NCBI GenBank assembly: GCA_025997155.1
Contig: BNUF01000080.1
Coordinates: forward strand, 1 to 10,134
DNA length: 10,134 nucleotides
Direction of reading: 5' to 3'
DNA from: Clostridia bacterium
GTDB lineage: Bacteria; Bacillota; Clostridia; Lachnospirales; WQUN01
Part shown: positions 1-5,853 of the stretch, one piece after another
How the letters are laid out: each line of letters starts with the position of its first letter
Numbering within the stretch: the first letter of the stretch is position 1
The notes under the pieces: model-generated
Told to the model about the DNA's origin: nothing
Database searches by the model: none
The model's input: the letters and a program-made list of their open reading frames with translations, nothing else
Made by a program: the position numbers and the translations under genes

Positions 1-340
1 AGTTTTTGCTGTATAAAACGTATTTGGACTATAAGGTATTTGAGTACATAGCCTGTAAAGTTCATTCTTTAATAGGCATATTATTAAAGGGACGCTTGTT
101 TGAGGGTTGATTTTATTGTAGCTGTTAATGTCGCCCGATATGGCTTTCTTTAATTATCCAGACGTGTATTGTTCGGCGCATAGCCGATAATATAGTATAA
201 ATACATTCGTCGGGGAGCGTGATAGCTTGCTTGCGGATTAGGCGAAACTTTAAGGACGGCGACTGTGCGTACGGTATGCTCCCTTGGATTTTCTCTGATT
301 GCGGTTGCTTTGAGCGGTATTTCGGCGGTATGTCTTTATA
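1..340. other. Region without a supported gene
   Basis: Several short overlapping open frames exist on both strands here, but none has a good ribosome binding site, a recognisable motif or a clear advantage over its antisense frame. A minus-strand stretch near 1-130 is open for about 44 codons without a start codon, so a broken or truncated gene running off the window edge is possible. I do not recognise it. Confidence 0.4.
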
Positions 341-341
341 T

Positions 342-394
342 AAAAGAGCAGACAAGCCAGAGGAATATCCTATGGTTTATTTGCTCTTTTTTAA
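342..394 (+). terminator. Two-tier hairpin with T tract, terminator-like
   Basis: AAAAGAGCA at 342-350 pairs perfectly with TGCTCTTTT at 382-390. Within its loop a second stem forms: CCA.AGGA (357-364) pairs with TCCT.TGG (368-375) around one mismatch and a 3-base loop. The 3' arm runs into a T tract, and the 5' arm is A-rich, so it could stop transcription from either side. It lies 15 bases before a strong promoter, which would insulate that promoter from upstream reading. Confidence 0.55.
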
Positions 395-408
395 TTTCTG
401 GAAATGAC

Positions 409-437
409 TTGACAAGCCGTATTACAGGTGTTATAAT
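409..437 (+). promoter_or_regulatory. Consensus sigma-70 promoter (cassette A)
   Basis: A perfect -35 TTGACA (409-414) and perfect -10 TATAAT (432-437) are separated by the optimal 17 bases. Transcription would start near 444, reading rightward. The first ATG downstream is at 478, in a frame open to 588 (36 codons) with only a weak GGCGG upstream, so the transcript may encode a very short peptide, a decayed gene, or an RNA. The sequence just before the -35 (CTGGAAATGACTTGAC) resembles the one before the second promoter at 1696. Confidence 0.7.
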
Positions 438-1620
438 GACACAAAGTACCGTTCGGACACACCCGAAACAGGCGGCGATGCATAAGCTTCTTGTGTCGGA
501 GGTCTCCGAAATACATAGTTTGATAACACAGGGCAGATATTGTAATACACGAAATATTGTACTGCAAATCACCCCGAGCTGTCAATAAGATTATGAAAAA
601 TACTTTACAAAGGGTTATTACCTGTCCTAACGCGTTCATCCCAACCAACGGTTAAGCGCGGCGGGACACTAAACACCACGATTTTACGGTACCTTGACAA
701 TTCAGGACAGGCTTTAAGCAGTATTTCGCAATACGGAGTATCAGGATTTTGCGTACAAGCGCAAGGGTTTATGTTGACTATCTTCACCGTCCGTGGTGTG
801 ACGGGTTTTCGATATAAAGCCGCCAAAATCTTATTCGCAAAAAAACCATTTTCTAAGACGGTCTCAATCGGGTTTGAGTTAAACATTCCGAAAACAAGAG
901 GTCGGCAAAGACAACAGGCATACGCGAAAAGACAAGACGGACACCGCCTTTTGCCAAAAACCGCTTAGTACAAAATACATAGTAATTCTAACGCAACTTG
1001 AAAACAAGTTTTCTGTCCGCAATAGCAAAGTTCGTCTATAACTCAATTACTGAACGGAAACTACCTTTTGTACGGCAGCACACGCATTTGCGGCGCAATC
1101 ACCGCCACGGCGGCTCGGCGTACGCGTACAGGAGACTTTTCGGAATTATTTGAGTAAAAAAATTCTGCCTTTATGCTCTAAATGCTATGAGCGATTGTTT
1201 ACGTCTAGATAGAGGCGCGGTTCAACCGGCATATATTCGGCAAAAAGGAAAAGACACATTGATACGAAACAGAGGTATGCGTCCGAGGTAGAATCTGCGG
1301 GGAACGAGAAATTCGCGGAGGAGCGTTAGGGTTTGGACGCTTGCTGTACATTGGCGAATACTCAGTAACAGAGCGCGAAATGCTTACGCGCCGTGAACGG
1401 AATGTAGACTCAAAAGGGATTAGCGCGTAACGCGTGAAATTCTGTTACTGTGAGATAGCCGATAAAGCGGACAAATTCGGAGATGTTTAAGTGTGGCTTA
1501 AAGGGATTGTTGGATTGGGCGGAAAAGCAATATGCCGCTTTGGGACATATTAAAAAAATGTACCCTATGCACGGTTGCGAAGACAGGATTTTATAGACGG
1601 ACGAAAAACGGCAGAAACAA
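438..1620. other. Long stretch with no convincing gene
   Basis: Open frames on opposite strands overlap at 605-886 (minus, 93 codons, no ribosome binding site before its ATG) and about 600-968 (plus, open from about 596, first ATG at 771). Neither gives a product I recognise, and they cannot both be genes. At 1255-1600 the + strand has short coding-like runs that change frame (for example one from ATG 1484, ending at a TAG near 1596). That would fit a decayed gene, but no family can be named. Confidence 0.35.
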
Positions 1621-1625
1621 ACATG

Positions 1626-1645
1626 CCCCGCCTGTTTTGGCGGGG
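1626..1645. terminator. Strong 7-bp GC hairpin
   Basis: CCCCGCC (1626-1632) pairs with GGCGGGG (1639-1645) around a six-base TGTTTT loop. No T tract follows directly, but the A/T-flanked hairpin at 1655-1680 lies ten bases on, so the two may work as a tandem terminator at the end of the gene-poor region. Confidence 0.4.
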
Positions 1646-1654
1646 AGTACATAT

Positions 1655-1680
1655 AAAAAAGAGCGGATACGCCCTTTTTT
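1655..1680. terminator. Bidirectional terminator-like hairpin
   Basis: An A6 run (1655-1660) followed by GAGCG pairs with CGCCC and a T6 run (1675-1680) around a GATA loop, with one A/C mismatch. An A run on one side and a T run on the other is the usual form of a factor-independent terminator working in both directions. It could end minus-strand reading from the phage-like remnants and + strand reading from the left. Confidence 0.55.
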
Positions 1681-1695
1681 AGCTGGGGAAATAAC

Positions 1696-1724
1696 TTGAC
1701 GCAAGGTTATTTTTGCGGTAATAT
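1696..1724 (+). promoter_or_regulatory. Strong sigma-70-like promoter (cassette B)
   Basis: The -35 is TTGACG (1696-1701, one mismatch) and the -10 is TAATAT (1719-1724), with 17 bases between. It follows a terminator hairpin, as promoter A does, and shares CTGG..AAAT.ACTTGAC with it. The first + strand ATG (1755) opens only 20 codons before TAA, so no + strand gene is evident. Transcripts would run antisense to the phage remnants. Confidence 0.6.
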
Positions 1725-1919
1725 GAATGCGAGGATATATAATGACGGAAAAATGAAGAGAGCTTTTGATATGGTCGTTGCAACAAATAGAACGAACATG
1801 CCTTTTGTGACATAATGGAAAATTCGCACGACCTCAAATTTGTTCCCTCGGCACACAATCCAACCATTCCTCTGTTCAAAATCCTGTGAGTACCATGTTG
1901 CGTATGGTAAATCTGCCAT
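1707..1919 (-). CDS. Small unidentified ORF downstream of the scaffold remnant
   Basis: This 70-residue minus-strand frame has a good translation start: AAGGAG lies eight bases before the ATG and overlaps the 3' end of the scaffold gene, as expected of the next gene in a phage head operon. I do not recognise the product. Its first 40 residues (MADLPYATWYSQDFEQ and onward) look like a soluble small protein. The last 30 are strongly hydrophobic and run across a + strand promoter (1696-1724), so the original gene may have been cut and the frame continued by chance into unrelated sequence. A truncated gene is as likely as an intact one. Confidence 0.4.
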   Translation of the reverse strand: MADLPYATWYSQDFEQRNGWIVCRGNKFEVVRIFHYVTKGMFVLFVATTISKALFIFPSLYILAFILPQK

Positions 1920-1922
1920 TTT

Positions 1923-2494
1923 TTACACTCCTTTTTTTATTGCCCTACCCGAAAAGCGAAGTTTTGCGTACCCACTCTCGGATGGCTTATTGTTATTTCC
2001 GCCTGTGCTTACGTTTAGCGTTGTTACTGGGGCTGTCACCGTCTCGGCGGGTTTAACCTTATACTTGCCCTTGTTCTCCGCGTTAAAAGCCGTAAGGGCT
2101 TCCGCGAAAGTAACGCCGCCTTCCGTCGCCAACTTCGATACCGCGAATAAAACATAGTCGCTGTACTGTGCTGTGCGTCGATTCCCTGTTTTAGAACTTC
2201 CGAATGATTGCACAACTGCTCTGCCTCGGATTTCGCGGTTTCGGCTTCTTGCCTGTACTGTTCGAGTAGGGCGGCGTTTTTTTCTTCTGCCGCGAGTTTG
2301 GACGCTTTATATTCTTTAAACTCCGCAAGTTCCTCTTTGGAAGGGAACTTCTTTTGCTCGCGTTCAAGCCGCGCCTTTATTTGCTGGTCAAATTCCGCTT
2401 GGGTAAAAGTTTTTTACGCCGTTTTGGGCGTATCCGTCGCGGGGTTTTCCGCCGTTTGCGCGGTTGCGTCTGTCGTTGTTGCTTGTTCGTCCAT
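1923..2494 (-). pseudogene. Phage capsid scaffold protein (GP20-like), broken
   Basis: GP20-type scaffold proteins guide assembly of the phage head and are lost from the mature capsid. Reading from ATG at 2494-2492, an acidic, Ala/Thr-rich leader of about 26 codons meets a TAA (about 2414-2416). The same frame then continues with KTFTQAEFDQQIKARLEREQ and a highly charged helical, coiled-coil-like stretch typical of this family. Near 2170 the frame shifts. CACAG occurs twice in tandem there, and removing one copy joins the helix to a C-terminal part containing YSDYVLFAVSKLA and ending at TAA 1925-1923. So the gene carries one nonsense codon and one 5-bp duplication. It follows the minor capsid remnant in the order usual for Bacillota siphophages. 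The family assignment rests on the charged helical pattern, the FTQAE(F/L)D motif and gene order. Confidence 0.75.
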
Positions 2495-2567
2495 AGTTTA
2501 GTCATCCTAAATTTTAACGCGATAGTTTGCGTCCGCCGTTTAACGCCCGTCGGCAGTTATTAAGCCG

Positions 2568-3290
2568 CTATTCCAGTAGTCCCGCCTTTTCGCTGAAATC
2601 CTTATACAATGCGTTCCGCGACTTTAACGCCGCCCTAGCTACTGTCAACTCTGTTTTAGCTTCGTTGCCTAACCCCTTGTAGGCTATAATCTCGCGCTTC
2701 GTCTTTCTGATTGCGCGTTCAATGCTCCGCTGTTTTTGGCTTGCTTCGTACGCCTCGTACTTTTTGCCGTTGTAGGTAAACGGCGGCGGGTCAATGTTTT
2801 TAAGCTGTTCCTTAGTGTATCTAGGGGTTGTAAACCCTAGGAATATCTACCATTTAGAGTGTCGGCAGTTAGCGTCTTCCATTTCGCCTCCTACCACGTC
2901 GGAGAAAACCTCATAGCCTAAATCATTCTCCGCGATAGCGTAAATCCCGCCCTGCTAGACGGCGTGGGAGGGACGCGCCACCACATGCGCCGAAATCTCG
3001 TACCCATCACAACCCATTTCGCGGGCGTTCATTTCGGATATTCGGTTTGTGGTGTCTTTAAGTCCCGATATAACCGCGCGGCGTACCGCAACGTCAACTT
3101 TATCTCTGTGTTTTGATTCGTAATCGACTACTTCAAGTCCGCTGTCCGCAAGTGTTTTTACCTGTCTTTTGACGGCTGAAATGTAATCACTCGCCCCGCT
3201 TGCGACTTGCGCGTAAGCGGTGTTCACGGCGTGGATATATGCCTGTTCCATAGGCAACCCCACCATACCGATTGAGGCGGTAAACCTTAG
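2568..3290 (-). pseudogene. Phage minor capsid protein 2, 5'-truncated, two amber codons
   Basis: Proteins of this family sit at or near the portal in Gram-positive siphophages. The frame is open from the IS boundary (3290) to TAG 2570-2568, about 240 codons, interrupted only by TAG at 2957-2955 and 2849-2847. Family hallmarks appear in order: an AYAQVASGASDYISAVK helix, GLEVVDYESKHRDKVDVAVR, an R..V..G segment, ARPSHAV before QGGIYA, NCRHS, then DPPPFTYNGK and a basic helix with KQRSIERAIRKTKRE. The first amber falls where the family normally has Trp (PSHxxWQG), a single TGG to TAG change. The N-terminal part is missing, cut by the IS5 remnant. The reading frame is otherwise undisturbed, which suggests recent decay. 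Confidence 0.85.
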
Positions 3291-3310
3291 AGCCTGTTCA
3301 AAATCTTTTT
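3290..3310. repeat. Terminal inverted repeat of an IS5-type element (one end)
   Basis: GAGCCTGTTCAAAATCTTTT at 3290-3309 has the form of IS5/IS427-group ends. The transposase stop codon (TGA, 3300-3298) lies inside it, as is usual for that group. I see no matching second repeat at the other side (around 3564), so only one end of the element survives. Confidence 0.65.
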
Positions 3311-3564
3311 ATGAGTACGGCAATTAAAGCCAAAACAACCATTTGGAAAGAATTGTGAATTTTGCGTTCGCAGTTTTTCCAAAGCCTGCGAGCTTTGTCT
3401 AACCAGCCGAATACGCTCCGCTCCACAACCCAACGTTTTGGTAATACCGCAAACGTGTGGAGTTCCTTACGCTTTACAACGGAAACATCTGCTCCGCACA
3501 GCTTTTTTACGGCATTGGCGAAATTTTCTCAAGAATATCTGCCGTCTACAAGATATTTTTGAGG
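3298..3564 (-). pseudogene. IS5-family transposase, C-terminal fragment
   Basis: About 88 codons of a DDE transposase C-terminus remain. The fragment opens with KYLVDGRYS (the D.GY-type segment around the second catalytic Asp). It is broken by TGA at 3531-3529, then continues with ENFANAVKKL, VVKRKELHTFAVLPKRWVVE, FGWLDKARRLWKNCER and a hydrophobic tail ending in KRF. PKRWVVERxFxWL is the diagnostic IS5/IS427 stretch carrying the third catalytic acidic residue. The N-terminal two thirds, with the first Asp, are absent, so it is inactive. Plus-strand open frames over the same bases are its antisense shadows. Confidence 0.85.
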
Positions 3565-3822
3565 AAAATGATATAGACGATTTTGTGAATAAACTCAGTT
3601 CTATGAATGATTATAGATTTAGTTCATCCGATGTTTGAACATAGGTGGGGACAGCGTGTGATTCGTTTTTACGACCCTGATAAACATATATATTGAAGTC
3701 GGCGAAAATATAGACATAGTTGTTAAACGGTTTATCGACAGCGGGCTGTCTGTTGTCGATAAACCGCCGTTCGTATGTACGTGCCGATTGATTATGTTAA
3801 AGCCGTTGCGCTGAAAGGATAA
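3564..3822 (+). pseudogene. VOC/glyoxalase-like protein, C-terminal fragment, frameshifted
   Basis: VOC-fold proteins are metal-dependent enzymes or binding proteins such as glyoxalase I and bleomycin-resistance proteins. The fragment starts at the IS border with DIDDFVNKL, a helix typical of the second half-domain. It continues with HRWGQRVIRFYDPDKH, whose WGQR.(I/V)RFYDPD motif is characteristic. After that come IEVGE, VVKRFIDSGLSVVDK and VPIDYVKAVALKG before TAA at 3820-3822. Three frame changes are needed: near 3635 (GTTTGAA), in the AT repeat near 3690, and near 3770 where one A appears lost before CCGCCG. The tail after EVGE (MxxVVKRFxxSG...VPxxYV) is an extension I associate with a clostridial subgroup. 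The 5' half is missing. The gene sits 7 bp before the yjbQ-like remnant, implying a former operon. Confidence 0.8.
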
Positions 3823-3829
3823 AAGGAGA

Positions 3830-4233
3830 ATGAAATCATACCGAAAAGAACTTCACTTCAACACAAAGACACGTCGCGCCTACATAAACATCACGCCGCA
3901 GTTACCGAGATTGGAATCCGCGAGGGGTTATGCCTTGCAAACGCTATGAACATCACGGCAAGCGTGTTTATCAACGATAACGAGAGCTATCTGCGCCGCG
4001 ACTTTGAGCGTTGGCTTGAAAAACTCGCGCCATAAAAACCTTACAACCAGTACGGTCACAACGGTTATGAAGATAACGCTGACGCTCACTTGAAGCGTAC
4101 TGTTATGGGGCGTGAGGTTGTTGTCGCCGTTACAGACGGCAAACTTGACCTCGGCACTTGGGAGCAAATTTTCTACGGCGAGTTTGACGGTGTGCGCGAC
4201 AAGCGGGTTTTAGTAAAGATTATCGGTGAGTGA
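3830..4233 (+). pseudogene. yjbQ: YjbQ/UPF0047 family protein, broken
   Basis: YjbQ proteins are small trimeric enzymes with secondary thiamine-phosphate synthase activity in vitro; their physiological role is unclear. The start is sound: AAAAGGAGA then ATG at 3830. The frame gives [19 protein letters not shown] then NITPQ, and a small deletion and frameshift near 3900 follows. The next frame runs through [33 protein letters not shown] and a TAA (4033-4035) where the family continues. It goes on through YQYGHN-like sequence, [35 protein letters not shown] and [10 protein letters not shown], ending at TGA 4231-4233. Overall length matches the family (about 135-140 residues). NAMNITAS carries Asn where relatives I remember have His, probably a further lost active-site residue. 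Confidence 0.88.
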
Positions 4234-4439
4234 CGGCATTTGTCTAAGCAAACAAAAGTCCGTCTCAAAGACAAGGTGAAAAGATGTTAAACAGCCCCTA
4301 AGCCACAGACAGCCAGACTACGACCTTATATTTAGTCCCAACATGGTTTCTGGCGAAGAGATTATGAGCGTCAACGCAAAGCGCGTGGCAGAGTTTGATA
4401 AATGTTATCGTTTGTCTAAAACTGAAAGGGGCAAGCATT
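4234..4439 (+). other. Gap between the broken chromosomal genes and the small-gene array
   Basis: No gene with a proper start is evident. One + strand frame is open from about 4285 to TGA 4466-4468 and reads plausibly (for example DYDLIFSPNMVSGEEIMSV), but it lacks a start codon in frame and a ribosome binding site, and it runs into the next gene. It could be a broken small gene. A weak promoter candidate (TTGATA at 4396 with a poor -10) is not convincing. The true boundary of the mobile element may lie here. Confidence 0.3.
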
Positions 4440-4604
4440 ATGAAAAAGAAGTACACAACCTACGATGACGCAATCAAACAGTACAACATCTACTTTGGGA
4501 AAATCCCGACGTTCAACGAGATAACTAATCTGTATCACAAGTACCGTAACGAGTGGAAACATTTTGACGGGTTCACAGATTGGCTCGTATACCACACAGA
4601 CTGA
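4440..4604 (+). CDS. Small unidentified protein, first intact gene of the array
   Basis: This 54-residue protein starts at ATG 4440, preceded by GAAAGGGGCAAGC, a variant of the GAAAGGAGCAAA site found before several genes here. An in-frame ATG 45 bases upstream lacks a ribosome binding site. The product is rich in Tyr, Lys and Asn (YTTYDDAIKQYN, IPTFNEITNLYHKYRNEW, FDGFTDWL) with no transmembrane segment, signal peptide or Cys. The pattern suggests a compact helical protein. I do not recognise a family. It is separated from the next gene by 57 bases containing a hairpin. Confidence 0.7.
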   Translation: MKKKYTTYDDAIKQYNIYFGKIPTFNEITNLYHKYRNEWKHFDGFTDWLVYHTD

Positions 4605-4617
4605 ATCAACAAGCCAA

Positions 4618-4637
4618 GCCGGGCGGCAATTCCCGGC
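4618..4637 (+). promoter_or_regulatory. Intergenic hairpin GCCGGG/CCCGGC
   Basis: GCCGGG (4618-4623) pairs perfectly with CCCGGC (4632-4637) around an eight-base loop. No T tract follows, so it is unlikely to be a simple terminator. It sits five bases before the AACCGAAAGGAGCAAA translation site of the next gene. A similar CCGGGA/TCCCGG hairpin precedes the gene at 5854, so an RNA-processing, stability or translational role is possible. Confidence 0.5.
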
Positions 4638-4661
4638 ACACAACCGAAAGGAGCAAACGCT

Positions 4662-4814
4662 ATGAAAAAGTTTAATGTCTATATGCCGACAGAACGCGGC
4701 GGGTACAAATGGGTTGGAGAGGTCGAAGCTGAAACGGAGCAAATAGCATTTGACATAGTGAATTACGACCCGTACAACGGTAGACCGTGGACACTTCAAG
4801 TGCAGGAGGTGTAG
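4662..4814 (+). CDS. Small unidentified protein (50 residues)
   Basis: ATG 4662 follows an excellent ribosome binding site (CCGAAAGGAGCAAACGCT). The 50-residue product begins MKKFNVYMPTERGGYKWVGE, then VEAETEQIAFDIVNYD and ends at TAG 4812-4814, two bases before the next gene's ATG. Alternating hydrophobic residues at the N-terminus, a short helix, then a Pro/Trp turn suggest a small beta-alpha-beta fold. It resembles the short single-domain proteins that clostridial mobile elements carry in rows, but I cannot name a family. Its own 3' end carries the GGAGG site for the downstream gene, so the two are probably translated together. Confidence 0.75.
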   Translation: MKKFNVYMPTERGGYKWVGEVEAETEQIAFDIVNYDPYNGRPWTLQVQEV

Positions 4815-4816
4815 AA

Positions 4817-5149
4817 ATGAAACTTAGAGAACTTTTGGAAAGCTACAACAGCAAGCCGCAGGACGTTGACCTCTACCATTGGGATTACGATGAGGAATCC
4901 GCGACAATGGTTGACCTGTCAATGAAAGGCTTTACGGAAGCCGGGTTGGAAGAATTCAAGAACGTGTTGGACGCAGAGGTTGTTCGGGTAACAGCAGAGG
5001 GCGAAAACTGGGTGTCAGTATTCGTTAAAGGTGTCAACCACAATCGCGTAGCGGAATTATCATATGCTCATTCCGGCAACGTGACACAGGAAGAATACGA
5101 CAGGCTATTTACTATGGACACGAGCGGTGAAAAGGAGGACGCGCAATGA
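4817..5149 (+). CDS. Conserved-looking acidic protein of unknown function
   Basis: ATG 4817 is chosen because GCAGGAGGTGTAGAA lies just upstream; an ATG ten codons earlier has no such site and lies inside the previous gene. The 110-residue product opens with MKLRELLESYNSKPQDVDLY, followed by a WDYDEES turn. It then has an alternating helix and strand pattern (EFKNVLDAEVVRVTAEGENW, VFVKGVNHNRVAELSYAHSG) and a charged tail. It is soluble, acidic and Cys-free. The KLxELLxSYNxKPQDVDL opening followed by a DAEV core is something I associate with a domain of unknown function in clostridial genomes, from memory only. Its stop overlaps the next start (ATGA, 5146-5149), so translation is coupled. Confidence 0.8.
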   Translation: MKLRELLESYNSKPQDVDLYHWDYDEESATMVDLSMKGFTEAGLEEFKNVLDAEVVRVTAEGENWVSVFVKGVNHNRVAELSYAHSGNVTQEEYDRLFTMDTSGEKEDAQ

Positions 5150-5406
5150 AAATCACAGGAATCAAAAAGGCTGTTGGAGATTTTAACTCTTGGCAGGGAA
5201 CAGCAAGGATATACTTTGATAGTTCAGACGGAACAGTATGGACGAATGTATACGCCGGAATGAATGAATGGGACGAGTACCACAGCAAAACCATATCCCA
5301 AATATACAGCAAATCAACAAGCACAATTTGGGAGCGTGATAATAAAATCACAATGCGTGAACTAAAAGAACTCTGTGAAAACGAATTAAGGAGGGTTAAG
5401 CTATGA
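5146..5406 (+). CDS. Unidentified 86-residue protein, translationally coupled
   Basis: The gene starts in an ATGA overlap with the preceding stop, with AAAGGAGGACGCGCA as its ribosome binding site. The product has a beta-rich first half (ITGIKKAVGDFNSWQGTARI then TVWTNVYAG with several aromatics). An ERDNKITMRELKELCENEL helix follows at about residues 62-82, after which it ends in basic residues. There is no membrane segment. The sequence resembles small proteins seen repeatedly in gut Clostridia mobile elements, but no function is known to me. Its stop overlaps the next start in another ATGA (5403-5406). Confidence 0.78.
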   Translation: MKITGIKKAVGDFNSWQGTARIYFDSSDGTVWTNVYAGMNEWDEYHSKTISQIYSKSTSTIWERDNKITMRELKELCENELRRVKL

Positions 5407-5570
5407 AAATCAAACAAAGGCTTGATACCGGGCTGTTTTTCATAGTCAAAGAAAACGACGAGTTTCTGAAAAACGCAAAAGGCATTATCTATTTCGCTGA
5501 CATGCGCGACGCGGAGAAAATGGTACAGCACATCAAACGGCACAATACAGCATTTGAAAGGAGCGAGTGA
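5403..5570 (+). CDS. Small unidentified protein (55 residues)
   Basis: The start at ATG 5403 overlaps the previous stop, and GGAGGG lies eight bases upstream. The 55-residue product opens MKIKQRLDTGLFFIVKENDE and continues FLKNAKGIIYFADMRDAEKM to a His/Arg-rich helix ending in ERSE. The pattern of strand, strand, then a helix beginning DMRDAEKMVQHIK is like very small alpha/beta proteins. It has slightly basic character, unlike most neighbours. Its last codons carry the GAAAGGAGCGA site of the following gene, one base from it, so this is part of the same translated unit. Function unknown. Confidence 0.75.
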   Translation: MKIKQRLDTGLFFIVKENDEFLKNAKGIIYFADMRDAEKMVQHIKRHNTAFERSE

Positions 5571-5571
5571 T

Positions 5572-5766
5572 ATGTTAGACCCGAAGAATTTGAAGCCCTG
5601 CGAGGAACAGTACGAGGAATTTGAAAGCGGACCGAGTTATAGACGCAAGACGTATGTCCAATACGATTATCGTGACAAGCACGGCGAACTGTTCAGCATT
5701 GTCAAACCGACGCTCGAAAGTTGCCGCCGCGCCCGTGATATTTGGGAGAATCACGAAGTTTGCTGA
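5572..5766 (+). CDS. Small unidentified protein (64 residues)
   Basis: ATG 5572 lies one base after the previous stop, with GAAAGGAGCGAGTGAT upstream; a longer in-frame start at 5554 would lie before that site and is rejected. The protein begins MLDPKNLKPCEEQYEEFESG and continues with a strand pair (YVQYDYRDKHGELFSIVKP). It finishes with a helix (LESCRRARDIWENH) and a Cys at the end. There are three Cys in all, not arranged as a recognisable metal site. No family is recognised. It is followed by 87 bases with two hairpins, the longest gap in the array. Confidence 0.72.
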   Translation: MLDPKNLKPCEEQYEEFESGPSYRRKTYVQYDYRDKHGELFSIVKPTLESCRRARDIWENHEVC

Positions 5767-5772
5767 ACCGAA

Positions 5773-5790
5773 ACGCTCCGTGTGGAGCGT
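5773..5790 (+). terminator. 7-bp intergenic hairpin
   Basis: ACGCTCC (5773-5779) pairs perfectly with GGAGCGT (5784-5790) around GTGT. It starts seven bases after a stop codon. No T run follows, so termination is uncertain. It is immediately followed by a second hairpin, and the pair may protect or process the mRNA. Confidence 0.45.
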
Positions 5791-5791
5791 C

Positions 5792-5813
5792 TGCCGGGAA
5801 CGACCTCCCGGTA
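5792..5813 (+). promoter_or_regulatory. Second intergenic hairpin, CCGGGA/TCCCGG
   Basis: CCGGGA (5794-5799) pairs with TCCCGG (5806-5811), extended by a G-U and a T-A pair, around a six-base loop. Its core matches the hairpin at 4618-4637, and both precede a gene with a GAAAGGAGCAAA site, here 20-odd bases further on. Confidence 0.45.
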
Positions 5814-5853
5814 CTGACGAGGTAGGTCAAATATCGAAAGGAGCAAAAAAATT

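Larger units (their letters stand above)
3290..3564 (-). mobile_element. Remnant of an IS5-family insertion sequence
   Basis: One end repeat and the last third of a transposase gene remain. The left border is exact, because minor capsid coding sequence resumes immediately beyond 3290. The right border is inferred from where transposase similarity gives way to VOC coding sequence on the opposite strand. Since the two flanking genes differ, the IS probably mediated or survived a deletion that fused the prophage remnant to the chromosomal gene. Confidence 0.7.

Noticed and set aside
1219..1231. GGTTCAA resembling a tRNA T-loop
   Set aside because: No matching acceptor, D or anticodon stems can be drawn around it.
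1410..1652. Minus-strand open frame of 80 codons
   Set aside because: No ribosome binding site, a Cys/Phe-rich translation, and its start lies within the strong hairpin at 1626-1645.
3362..3638. Two overlapping + strand open frames over the IS remnant
   Set aside because: They are antisense shadows of the IS5 transposase fragment. Only the last 25 codons of the one ending at 3638 are real coding sequence, belonging to the VOC remnant.
4416..4799. Minus-strand open frame of 127 codons
   Set aside because: It lies antisense to two well-supported small genes and their shared hairpin gap, has no ribosome binding site, and gives a Cys/Phe/Val-rich translation typical of a shadow frame.
5112..5543. 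Minus-strand open frame of 143 codons
   Set aside because: It is longer than the genes it opposes, but those form ATGA-coupled pairs with good ribosome binding sites, and this frame has none.
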